The notes beneath the pieces were generated by a model. That model did not search any database, was not told the DNA's origin, and worked only from the letters and a program-made list of their open reading frames with translations. This document shows positions 1 through 6,918 of a DNA stretch of 41,197 nt, one piece after another. This DNA is from a virus, in IMG/VR virus record IMGVR_UViG_3300048585_000168, positions 1 to 41,197 of that record. One strand, given 5' to 3'. The first letter of the stretch is position 1. Every line of letters starts with the position of its first letter. A program made the translations under genes and the position numbers.

Positions 1-621
1 ATCTGCGCCGCCTCGTACCTCGATTGGAGTCGGAACGAGCTGCCCGCCGTCCGCGATCAGCCGTACCGTGAGGTGTACGCGTCAGTGAACAAGCACGTCA
101 AGTACATGGGGCGGTACGCCACCATGAAGCTGCTTGAAGTCCTCTACCAAGCCGAGATGATCAAGTACCCACAGGACACCATGGTCCCGCGCGACGGCAA
201 GTTCCCCCGGCGCACGATGGCGTTGCTGATGCCAGAGCATGCAGAGATGTTGAAAGGTACGCGCCAGGAGGACGAAGTGGACGCACTCTGCGAGCGGATT
301 CGTTCTTCGATGTCGACCAGGATCGGCATGGAGATCAGTTGGTTCCAAATCGAGACCATGCTCTGCATCTATCGTCAATCGCTGAAGGGCAAGTACCCAA
401 GCGGCCGCCACGACAGTGAGCTTGGTCATTGGATGAGCGTGATGAACGCGGTCAACCCCGCAGTAGCAGAGGAACTGATTGCGCAGTTCCCGTTCAGCGA
501 TCTCCGACGTGATCTGTACCCTCAACATCTGCTCGGCGAATGGAACGAACCGCAGTGGTTCGGCATTCGTCCTGAGTTGGAAGAAACACGGAAGGCGGAG
601 ATGGATGCCATCTTCAACTGA
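1..621 (+). CDS. alpha-glutamyl/putrescinyl thymine pyrophosphorylase-like protein (5' truncated)
   Basis: The reading frame is open from the first base of the window, so the gene is cut at its 5' end; 206 codons remain. A GTG at 73 is only an internal candidate start. The segment YMGRYATMKLLE (window codons 35-46) and especially ETMLCIYRQSLKGKYPSG (codons 118-135) resemble the C-terminal conserved block of the aGPT-PPlase clade found in phages that hypermodify thymine. Those enzymes are proposed to install amino acids or polyamines on phosphorylated 5-hydroxymethyl-dU in DNA. The kinase gene at 1690-2445, also of a hypermodification family, supports this reading. The next gene overlaps it by 17 bases. 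The family call is from remembered motif shape, not a search. The alternative is an unrelated phage protein with a similar helical C-terminus. Confidence 0.55.
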   Translation: MCAASYLDWSRNELPAVRDQPYREVYASVNKHVKYMGRYATMKLLEVLYQAEMIKYPQDTMVPRDGKFPRRTMALLMPEHAEMLKGTRQEDEVDALCERIRSSMSTRIGMEISWFQIETMLCIYRQSLKGKYPSGRHDSELGHWMSVMNAVNPAVAEELIAQFPFSDLRRDLYPQHLLGEWNEPQWFGIRPELEETRKAEMDAIFN

Positions 622-1057
622 GTGCGATATCTACGCCAGAGATTCTCACGGCCGCGTGACTGACCGGGTTCGACGTGATTACGCGAACCGAGACCTTCTC
701 CACAGAGTGTGGTCTGAACTTCATGGCAAGCCGTGGCCCACTGGAATGATCATCTGCCACACTTGCGATGAGCACCGGTGCAGCAATCCAGAGCACATCT
801 TCCCTGGCACGTACCAGGACAATGCGAAAGACATGTACAACAAAGGCCGAGCTGCTGGCGCAATTCACGGCGCCGGTGAGAGGCATCGATTCGCAAAGTT
901 GACTCAGACGCAAGTTGATGAGATCAAATTGCGCAAGGCCGCTGGTGAAACGCTCTCATCGATGGAGAAAGAATACGGTGTTGGCGCTTCGCAACTCAGC
1001 CGAATTGTTAACGGGAAACGATGGAATGGAGTACCGCGTGCCATGGCAACTACGTGA
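605..1057 (+). CDS. HNH homing endonuclease with C-terminal HTH
   Basis: This is a 150-residue free-standing HNH endonuclease. The centre of the protein has the typical metal/nuclease block ICHTCDEHRCSNPEHIF followed by GTYQDNAKDM. The C-terminal third (TQTQVDEIKL...YGVGASQLSRIVNGKRW) is a helix-turn-helix of the kind that reads DNA in phage HNH enzymes. I chose ATG 605 because GGCGGAG lies just upstream. It overlaps the end of the preceding gene by 17 bases, in another frame. Such genes are usually mobile selfish elements inserted between phage genes. Base composition looks more A-rich than its neighbours, which fits independent arrival. No intron is visible around it. Confidence 0.85.
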   Translation: MPSSTECDIYARDSHGRVTDRVRRDYANRDLLHRVWSELHGKPWPTGMIICHTCDEHRCSNPEHIFPGTYQDNAKDMYNKGRAAGAIHGAGERHRFAKLTQTQVDEIKLRKAAGETLSSMEKEYGVGASQLSRIVNGKRWNGVPRAMATT

Positions 1058-1469
1058 CAATCTGTACCTGGCGGCCATGCCGAAGCCGGCTCATCTTGAC
1101 AAGCACGGCTGGACCAACATCGGTCTGTTGACGCTCTGCCCCAAGGCGCCGCCGAACGAAGTCCTGATGGACAACCGAGTCGAATGGTGGAAGCACATGG
1201 CGATGCCAGACGGTCAGATCAAGGACCTCGACCATATCTGGCTCGCCCGTGACACGGCGTTGACGATGCACGCACAGGGGTTGACAACGATCATCCACTG
1301 CATGGCCGGACGCAATCGGTCTGGTCTCATCGGCGCACTCGTGCTCCAGCAGATCGAGAACCTGTCTGGACCAGAAGCACTCGAACGGATACGCGTGTTG
1401 CGTCCCCGTTCAGTTGACAACATTCACTTTGAGGACTTCCTCATGAGCCTCGGGAGGCCACACCCATGA
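1026..1469 (+). CDS. dual-specificity-type protein phosphatase
   Basis: The 147-residue protein contains the cysteine phosphatase P-loop HCMAGRNRSG at residues 91-100. This is HC-x5-R, with catalytic Cys92 and Arg98. The N-terminal strand DNLYLAAMPK and the following variable loop resemble compact dual-specificity phosphatases. The DGQIKD segment (62-67) is a plausible place for the general acid. Its substrate cannot be told from sequence. It could act on a phosphoprotein, or on a phosphorylated nucleotide or DNA intermediate, since a P-loop kinase lies two genes downstream. ATG 1026 overlaps the HNH gene end; GGGA upstream is a weak ribosome site. Its stop overlaps the next start (ATGA). Confidence 0.75.
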   Translation: MEYRVPWQLRDNLYLAAMPKPAHLDKHGWTNIGLLTLCPKAPPNEVLMDNRVEWWKHMAMPDGQIKDLDHIWLARDTALTMHAQGLTTIIHCMAGRNRSGLIGALVLQQIENLSGPEALERIRVLRPRSVDNIHFEDFLMSLGRPHP

Positions 1470-1693
1470 AGTCACAGTACCGAACCTTCGTCAACGGACG
1501 TTGGCGCACTGAGATGCAGATCAATCTCAGTGAGTACTACGACGAGGACATCATGAGCCGGATCGTCTGGTGGCGCGAGCACGACAACATGTCGTGGCGC
1601 GAGATTCATTCGAAGATCTATCTCGACACCGGCTACCGAGTCGCATCAACGACGCTCGCTCGGTGGATGTCATACGAACGGAACGGGCGATGA
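1466..1693 (+). CDS. small helix-turn-helix protein
   Basis: This is a 75-residue protein. The segment MSWREIHSKIYLDTGYRVASTTLARWM (about residues 42-68) reads as a helix-turn-helix: a first helix, a turn around Gly-Tyr, and a recognition helix rich in Ser/Thr/Arg. The N-terminal 30 residues are polar and without a known motif. It starts within the stop of the phosphatase gene (ATGA) and ends within the start of the kinase gene (ATGA), so it is translationally coupled to both. A DNA-binding regulator or a site-recognition partner of the modification enzymes is possible, but no function is assigned. Confidence 0.6.
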   Translation: MKSQYRTFVNGRWRTEMQINLSEYYDEDIMSRIVWWREHDNMSWREIHSKIYLDTGYRVASTTLARWMSYERNGR

Positions 1694-2445
1694 TCATCAA
1701 CGTACGAGGTTCGTCGTGCAGCGGCAAGTCGACGAACATCTATCGGCTGCTCAGTGAGTACCCCAGCACGCAGGTCTGGGAGCGCACCGGATGGAACAAG
1801 AAGAAGCCCCGCTGCGTCGGGCACCTGCTGCCTGGCGGTCTGTTCATCGTCGGTCCGTATCTGCCAGGCGCGAAGACTGGCGGGATGGACATGCTGATGC
1901 CCGGCAAGACGGAACTGGTCACGCTCTGGCTTGAGCGGAATTGCCAGCGGTACCCACACGTCGTCTTCGAGTCGATGATGGCGTCACTGGCCATCGGTCG
2001 CTACCACGAGTTGCGCAAGCGGTTGGGTCCTCCGGGCACGATCAAATTCGGCTTCATGGATACACCGCTTGAAGTCTGCCGCGAGCGCATCCGTGCTCGT
2101 ACGGGCGGACGCGGTCCCACCGGCAAGGGCATCAACGAGGCAGCGACCGTCGACCATCAGTGGAAGCGCGTTCGACAGATTCGCGAGCGCCTCGAAGAGC
2201 GACACGAAGTGTGCTTCACGCTCCCGTATGAGGCCGCGTACGAAACGTTGTTGGCCGAACTCCTGACCGGCGGATGGGACCCCATGTCGACGCCTCCGTC
2301 AGCGCACGAGAAGGTCAAACCGCGCTACTCACTTCAGGATGTCAAGGACGAGCTCACCAACGTCGGCTACCCAGATGACGACGAAGATCGCAACAAGCGG
2401 TTCGCAGCCGAGTTGGTCAAGCACGCAGACAAGTTCCCGACATGA
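1690..2445 (+). CDS. P-loop nucleotide/DNA kinase of the thymine-hypermodification type
   Basis: The protein has 251 residues. A clear Walker A, GSSCSGKST, occupies residues 7-15 right after a short N-terminal strand. Three further blocks, FIVGPYLPGAKTGGMD (52-67), VVFESMMASLAIGRY (91-105) and MDTPLEVCRERI (123-134), are the signature pattern I associate with phage kinases adjoining hypermodification genes, including 5-hydroxymethyl-dU DNA kinases. The LDTPLEVC-like block is the lid/sugar-binding part of deoxynucleoside-kinase-like folds. In such pathways the kinase phosphorylates 5-hydroxymethyl-dU in DNA before the pyrophosphorylase-like enzyme acts. The start at ATG 1690 overlaps the previous stop. 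A role as a dNMP kinase for precursor supply is the main alternative. Confidence 0.75.
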   Translation: MIINVRGSSCSGKSTNIYRLLSEYPSTQVWERTGWNKKKPRCVGHLLPGGLFIVGPYLPGAKTGGMDMLMPGKTELVTLWLERNCQRYPHVVFESMMASLAIGRYHELRKRLGPPGTIKFGFMDTPLEVCRERIRARTGGRGPTGKGINEAATVDHQWKRVRQIRERLEERHEVCFTLPYEAAYETLLAELLTGGWDPMSTPPSAHEKVKPRYSLQDVKDELTNVGYPDDDEDRNKRFAAELVKHADKFPT

Positions 2446-2819
2446 CGAGTCGCAATCGTCTTCGGTACCAACGCGCCTTCGTCGCCACTAACGGTGAAGG
2501 ACCGTGGCCATGTTACGGATGCGGCGAGCCAGTTGTCGAGCTGTATGTCCACCATATCGATGGTGATCACACAAACGACGATCCCGACAATCTTGCCGCA
2601 GTCCATCATCCGTGTCACATGCGTTTGCACCACGCTGGCAAACCACGATCAGCCGAAACGCGAATGAAGATCGCTAGAGCTCACCAAGGCAAGGTGCTAT
2701 CACCAGAACATGCGGCCAAGGCGCGCGTAGCCTTCAAAGGGCGGAAGCATTCAGAAGAAACGAAGGCGAAGATGTCAGCGACGCGCAAACGATTGAGCGC
2801 AGAACGGAAGAACGCATGA
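2442..2819 (+). CDS. HNH endonuclease with NUMOD3 repeats
   Basis: The 125-residue protein has an N-terminal HNH nuclease with zinc cysteines (PWPCYGCGE) and the core VHHIDGDHTNDDPDNL...CHMRLHH. Three NUMOD3-like DNA-contacting repeats follow (KPRSAETRMKIA, KVLSPEHAAKARVA, KHSEETKAKMSATRK), as in GIY-YIG and HNH homing enzymes. It starts inside the kinase stop (ATGA) and ends inside the next start. It is closely related to the endonuclease at 8156-8590: both carry the PWPCYGCGEPV block and a VHHID motif, and the DNA is alike over this part. It is probably a mobile endonuclease that does not disrupt the operon because of its precise overlap. Confidence 0.85.
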   Translation: MTSRNRLRYQRAFVATNGEGPWPCYGCGEPVVELYVHHIDGDHTNDDPDNLAAVHHPCHMRLHHAGKPRSAETRMKIARAHQGKVLSPEHAAKARVAFKGRKHSEETKAKMSATRKRLSAERKNA

Positions 2820-3775
2820 CTCGGTACTTTACGAATTCGGAGATGGGTACGTTCCGTGACTGCCGTCGCAAGTGGTGGCTGGGCACGTACCGTCGACTTC
2901 AACTCCGCGCTCGTACCGTCGTCGGTGCAGCACCGATCGGCACTCGCGTTCACTCAGCGCTTGAGCCGTGGTACCAACCAGAAGGCATCGAGCGCCGTGA
3001 TCCTCGGATCGTCGTCAAGGAAGTGATCGCCCAGGACAGAGCAGCACTCATCGAATCGTTCCCGCCCATCGATGAGAACGCTGAGTACAATCCGCTCACG
3101 GACGCACTCAAGCAGTTCGAGTCTGAGTCCGAGCTGGTCACCATCATGATCGATGGGTACATGGACTGGTTGGAAGAGACCGGCGCTGACAGTGACTACC
3201 GCATCATCGCGAGTGAACAGACGGTGCAGTACGAGTTCGCTCCTGGCGAGTTCATCGCTGGACGGATCGACACGCAGGTTCAGCGCATCCACGACGGAGT
3301 GCTGTTCGGCATTGACCACAAGACAGGCGACTTCGGCGCATTAGAGAAGCAACTGCCGCAGAACGAGCAGATGCTGCTGTACGAGATTCTTCGACGGTTG
3401 AACAATCCGGAGTCACGCAGTGATGGCATGATCTTCAACATGCTTCGCAAGGTGAAGCGGACGGCGCGTGCCAATCCTCCGTTCTATGCGCGCAAAGAAG
3501 TTCGCTTCAACCAGCACCAATTGGAGAGTGCGTGGTACCGTGTGATGGCAATCATCAATGACATCAAGGCGGTAACCGCTCGATTGGACGCGGGTGAGAG
3601 CCACCTCACGGCGGCGTATCCTCGACCCAACGGCGATTGCAGTTGGAAGTGTGAGTTCTACATCGTATGTCCGATGTTCGATGATGGCAGTCGCGCTGAG
3701 GATATGATACAATCTTTCTACGTCCAGGGTGACCCACTGGAACGTTACCCCGACCTGACTGGAGATTCTGAATGA
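2816..3775 (+). CDS. Cas4/RecB-like PD-(D/E)XK exonuclease
   Basis: The 319-residue protein has the layout of a Cas4/RecB nuclease. His46 lies in the N-terminal GTRVHSALE helix. The PD-(D/E)XK core is GRID (Asp152) followed by FGIDHKTG (Asp167, Lys169), and then the QNEQMLLYE helix (about 182-190) with the QxxxY-type motif. One early cysteine (Cys16 in FRDCRRKWW) and three late ones (Cys275, Cys279, Cys285 in CSWKCEFYIVC) have the spacing expected for a 4Fe-4S cluster. It likely resects DNA ends for recombination together with the Sak4-like ATPase and the SSB-like protein downstream, which it overlaps by four bases. Confidence 0.8.
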   Translation: MTRYFTNSEMGTFRDCRRKWWLGTYRRLQLRARTVVGAAPIGTRVHSALEPWYQPEGIERRDPRIVVKEVIAQDRAALIESFPPIDENAEYNPLTDALKQFESESELVTIMIDGYMDWLEETGADSDYRIIASEQTVQYEFAPGEFIAGRIDTQVQRIHDGVLFGIDHKTGDFGALEKQLPQNEQMLLYEILRRLNNPESRSDGMIFNMLRKVKRTARANPPFYARKEVRFNQHQLESAWYRVMAIINDIKAVTARLDAGESHLTAAYPRPNGDCSWKCEFYIVCPMFDDGSRAEDMIQSFYVQGDPLERYPDLTGDSE

Positions 3776-4578
3776 CCGTCGATCCTCGCTCGCTGAGCAT
3801 CCTTGTCCATGCCAACTCGAAGGTCGGCAAGTCGACGCTCGGAGCGACATGCCCGTTCCCCATCGTCTACTTTGACGCAGAGGGCGGGACGAAGTTTCTC
3901 GCCGGCAGCCCGTCGCTGACTGCCAGGCTTGGGCGTCCGATGGTCTTCATTCCGTGGGACCCCGCAGTCGCGCCGCCTGTCTACGACGGCACGTGGGACG
4001 CGGCAGTCGTCACGATCCGATCGTGGCATGACATGCAGCTCGCCAGCCAGTGGCTGATGTCGGGTATGCACCAGTTTACGTCGATCGTCGTCGACTCGAT
4101 CAGTGAGGTTCAGCGTCGCGCCAAGCAGAACCTCAAAGGCACAGAGGCGATGCAGATTCAAGACTGGGGATCGCTCCTCACGGTCATGGACACTGTGATC
4201 CGAGGCCTTCGCGACCTCACCATCGATCCGTACAACTCGATCCGCGTCGCGATGTTCATCGCAGAGACCCGTCAGACCGACGGCAAGTGGCGCCCGTACA
4301 TGCAGGGACAGATCGCCACGTCACTGCCCTACTGGGTTGACATCTGCGGATACCTCTACGTGGACATGGAACAGGATGCCGAAGGGCAGTACACCATTCC
4401 AGTTCGCAAACTGCTCGCCGCCCCGCACCCCATGTACGAGGCAGGTGAACGAGTTCAAGGACTCGTCGGTCCGGTCATCCCGAATCCGGACATCTATCAC
4501 ATCCTTGAGACCGTGTACCCACCACACATCTACCCAGCACCAACAGCCACACCACAGCCTGAGGAGGCACAGCAATGA
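3772..4578 (+). CDS. Sak4-like RecA-fold recombinase ATPase
   Basis: The 268-residue protein begins with a RecA-type Walker A, HANSKVGKST (residues 13-22). VYFDAEGGTKFL follows at the position of the acidic strand typical of the phage Sak4/AAA_24 group, and a Walker B, TSIVVDSI (Asp108), comes later. Sak4 proteins are RecA-core-like ssDNA annealing proteins used for phage recombination and usually sit beside a phage SSB and a nuclease, which is the case here. The last 20 residues are proline- and glutamine-rich and look disordered. Start and stop overlap the neighbours by four bases. A generic phage nucleotide-binding protein is the alternative name. Confidence 0.78.
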   Translation: MTVDPRSLSILVHANSKVGKSTLGATCPFPIVYFDAEGGTKFLAGSPSLTARLGRPMVFIPWDPAVAPPVYDGTWDAAVVTIRSWHDMQLASQWLMSGMHQFTSIVVDSISEVQRRAKQNLKGTEAMQIQDWGSLLTVMDTVIRGLRDLTIDPYNSIRVAMFIAETRQTDGKWRPYMQGQIATSLPYWVDICGYLYVDMEQDAEGQYTIPVRKLLAAPHPMYEAGERVQGLVGPVIPNPDIYHILETVYPPHIYPAPTATPQPEEAQQ

Positions 4579-5384
4579 CCAGCATCGACTTCGGCCAATT
4601 GATGAAGGAGGCCGGCGAAGGGTTCCAGCCGGTTCCCTCAGGCCCGTACAACGTTCAACTCGTGAAGGCCGAGGCAGTCACCTCGGGCACGGGCAAGCCG
4701 ATGATCAAGGTGCGCCTGCAGATCATCGGCGGTCCGCACGACGGTCGTCAACTCTTCGACCAGTTCGTCATCACGGCCGGCAACCCGACCGCACTGTCGT
4801 TCTTCTTCGAGCACATGGCGGCGTTCGGTCTCGACCGTTCGTTCTTCGCGTCCAACCCGCCGCTCGACGGCGTGGCCGCGACGCTCATCGGCAGGCAGGC
4901 ACTCGTCTCCGTCGGCATCAAGCAGTACAAGGGTGCGGATCGTAACGAGGTCCAATCGTACAACGCCATCGCTGGTGGTCAGGTCGGCGGCATCGGTCCG
5001 TCTGCCGCTGCTGGTCCTGGACCCGCCACGATGGTTCCGCAGGCAGTGCCTCCTGTGGCCGCTGCTCCCGCTCCGGCGCCCGTCGCACCTGTGGCTGCAC
5101 CAGTCGCACCGGCCGCTGTGACCCCGCCGCCCGCCGCAATCGTTCCGCCCCCAGTGGCACCAGTCGCTGCACCTGTTCCGCCGCAGGTCGCAGCCCCGGT
5201 ACCGGAGCAGCAGGTTCCCGCCCCTGTCGCTCCGGTACCGGAACCTCCTGCCGCGGTTGCGCCGGCCCCGGCCCCGGCACCCGTTGCGCCGGTCCAAGAG
5301 GTCGCACCCGCACCGGCTGCTCCCGCCCCGGCCGTCGCTCCGGCTCCCGCCGCTCCGGCGCACGTTGACGAAGAGCCGTTCTGA
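4575..5384 (+). CDS. SSB-like ssDNA-binding protein with Pro/Ala tail
   Basis: The 269-residue protein has two parts. Residues 1 to about 145 are beta-rich and resemble phage DUF669/SSB-like OB-fold proteins (PSGPYNVQLVKAEAV, IKVRLQIIGGPHDGRQLFDQFVI). Residues about 146-262 are almost only Pro, Ala and Val, a long flexible linker. The last residues HVDEEPF form an acidic tip ending in Pro-Phe, as in bacterial SSB tails (DDDIPF type) that recruit repair proteins. It lies directly after the Sak4-like gene, the usual pairing of recombinase and SSB. The high-GC repetitive linker DNA produces long arginine-rich open frames on the other strand that are not genes. Confidence 0.75.
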   Translation: MTSIDFGQLMKEAGEGFQPVPSGPYNVQLVKAEAVTSGTGKPMIKVRLQIIGGPHDGRQLFDQFVITAGNPTALSFFFEHMAAFGLDRSFFASNPPLDGVAATLIGRQALVSVGIKQYKGADRNEVQSYNAIAGGQVGGIGPSAAAGPGPATMVPQAVPPVAAAPAPAPVAPVAAPVAPAAVTPPPAAIVPPPVAPVAAPVPPQVAAPVPEQQVPAPVAPVPEPPAAVAPAPAPAPVAPVQEVAPAPAAPAPAVAPAPAAPAHVDEEPF

Positions 5385-5788
5385 TGTCGAACTTCAGAGA
5401 CGTTGGGGACTTCCATCGGAAGTTCGATCTGCCGGCATCAGACCACCACGCTGGTCCGAAGAACGTCACGCGCGAGTTGCTCGACTTCCGCGTCAAGTTC
5501 ATGCACGAAGAACTCACCGAGTTCATGGTGGCCGCGGACAACAGCGACATCGCCGGCATGGCAGACGCGTTGATCGACCTCGTCTACGTGGCGATGGGCA
5601 CTGCCCACGTCTACGGGTTCCCGTGGCAGGCCCTCTGGGAAGAGGTCCAACGCGCGAACATGGCGAAGGAGCGAGCGACGCATGAGAGTCAGTCCACTCG
5701 CCTGTCGACGTTCGACGTGGTGAAGCCGGAAGGTTGGCAGCCACCGGCGATCGCTGAGATTCTCGAATCGTACGGGTTCGAACTGTGA
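5384..5788 (+). CDS. MazG-like nucleotide pyrophosphohydrolase
   Basis: The 134-residue all-helical protein has the acidic metal-binding pattern of MazG/PRA-PH enzymes: HEELTEFMVA (Glu42, Glu43, Glu46) followed by MADALIDLVYVAMG (Asp61, Asp65). Such enzymes hydrolyse (d)NTPs to (d)NMPs and pyrophosphate. Next to ThyX this could convert dUTP or another host dNTP into a monophosphate substrate, or remove an unmodified nucleotide from the pool. The ATG at 5384 overlaps the SSB-like stop by one base (TGATG), and its stop overlaps the ThyX start. The C-terminal 40 residues carry no recognised motif. Confidence 0.75.
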   Translation: MSNFRDVGDFHRKFDLPASDHHAGPKNVTRELLDFRVKFMHEELTEFMVAADNSDIAGMADALIDLVYVAMGTAHVYGFPWQALWEEVQRANMAKERATHESQSTRLSTFDVVKPEGWQPPAIAEILESYGFEL

Positions 5789-6918
5789 CCAGCGCCGTCG
5801 TCATTACCGATTCCATCTCACCAGACGGTCATCGTGTGACGACGATGGAAGTCACGATGCACAGGTTCGTGCTCGCCGAGTTCAACACGCACCGCGTGTT
5901 CAGCAGGAACTCGGCGAGCTCACGAGCCATCCCCATCTCACGCACGCTCGAGAGTGTCAAGCAAGAGCCAGCATTCCCGATCTATTGGGGCGCAGAGAAA
6001 CCTGGCATGCAGTCAGGTGAGGAACTCGATGGCATGGACCTGCACGCCGCTGAGACGTTGTTCCGTGAGGTTCGATCGTCCACGATCGCGTACATCGAGC
6101 AGTACCTTCTCTCAGCGGGTGATACACGACTTCACAAGTCGGTCCTCAACCGTCTTCTGGAGCCGTTCCTCTGGCACAAGGTGATCGTCACGTCAACCGA
6201 GTGGGAGAACTTCTTCGGTCTCCGTTGTCATCCGATGGCGCAGCCTGAGATTCGAGTGGCTGCCGAGTTGATGAGGGATGAGTACGAGCGTTCGACGCCG
6301 AAGCAGTTGGATTGGGGCGAATGGCACGCACCGTACGCCAACCCAAATGGCGCGCACCAGTGGGATCTTGAAACCGCGCTGAAGACATCTGCCGCTCGGT
6401 GCGCTTGGGTGTCCACGGTCAACCACGACGGTGAGCACTCGTGGGAGGCCATCGAGCGGATGTACGATCGGCTGTCGTCTGCAGAGCCGATGCACGCCAG
6501 TCCGTTCGAGCATCAGTGCACTCCAGGTGATGGTCCTGGCAACTTCCGTGGTTGGCAGCAGCTTCGTCACATGCTCGAGAAGGGCAAGCCTCCATGGGAA
6601 GTCGGAGTGCGCAAGGGTGGCGCATACGGAGGTTCAAACGGAGGAGTCGTAGTGATCGAGTACGACGTCCCAGAGAGTCCGAGTCGACTCGGTCGTGAAG
6701 GCGACACTCAGCCAATGCCAGTACCGAGTGGCGCGCCCATCGCTCATCGGATGGTCCAGGATGACCTCGAAGAGCGATTGAAGATCGGCATCGAACGGTA
6801 CGGTCAGCCACTGCAAGCATTCAACGGGCGTGATAGCCTGCGGGACGCATACGAAGAAGTACTCGACCTCGCGGTGTATCTCCGCAACGCGATCTACGAA
6901 CAGGAGAACACCAGGTGA
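5785..6918 (+). CDS. thyX: ThyX thymidylate synthase fused to a MazG-like domain
   Basis: The 377-residue protein is a flavin-dependent thymidylate synthase with an added C-terminal domain. The ThyX signature is EFNTHRVFSRNSASSRA (residues 32-48), matching xHRxxSxNxxSxR; the first Arg of the textbook RHR is Thr. GNFRGWQQLRHML (about 252-264) is the C-terminal ThyX block. After a linker, residues about 322-370 (EERLKIGIERYGQPLQAFNGRD...YEEVLDLAVYLRNAI) form a second acidic helical unit of the dNTP pyrophosphohydrolase type, with Glu329, Glu330, Glu357, Glu358 and Asp361. ThyX normally makes dTMP from dUMP with methylene-THF and FAD; a hydroxymethylating variant is possible given the neighbouring modification genes. 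Both ends overlap neighbours by four bases. Confidence 0.85.
   Translation: MTSAVVITDSISPDGHRVTTMEVTMHRFVLAEFNTHRVFSRNSASSRAIPISRTLESVKQEPAFPIYWGAEKPGMQSGEELDGMDLHAAETLFREVRSSTIAYIEQYLLSAGDTRLHKSVLNRLLEPFLWHKVIVTSTEWENFFGLRCHPMAQPEIRVAAELMRDEYERSTPKQLDWGEWHAPYANPNGAHQWDLETALKTSAARCAWVSTVNHDGEHSWEAIERMYDRLSSAEPMHASPFEHQCTPGDGPGNFRGWQQLRHMLEKGKPPWEVGVRKGGAYGGSNGGVVVIEYDVPESPSRLGREGDTQPMPVPSGAPIAHRMVQDDLEERLKIGIERYGQPLQAFNGRDSLRDAYEEVLDLAVYLRNAIYEQENTR

Noticed and set aside
4638-5416. Arg-rich and Gly/Ala/Thr-rich open frames on the minus strand
   Set aside because: They are reverse readings of the Pro/Ala linker of the SSB-like gene, low in complexity and without starts in a sensible place.
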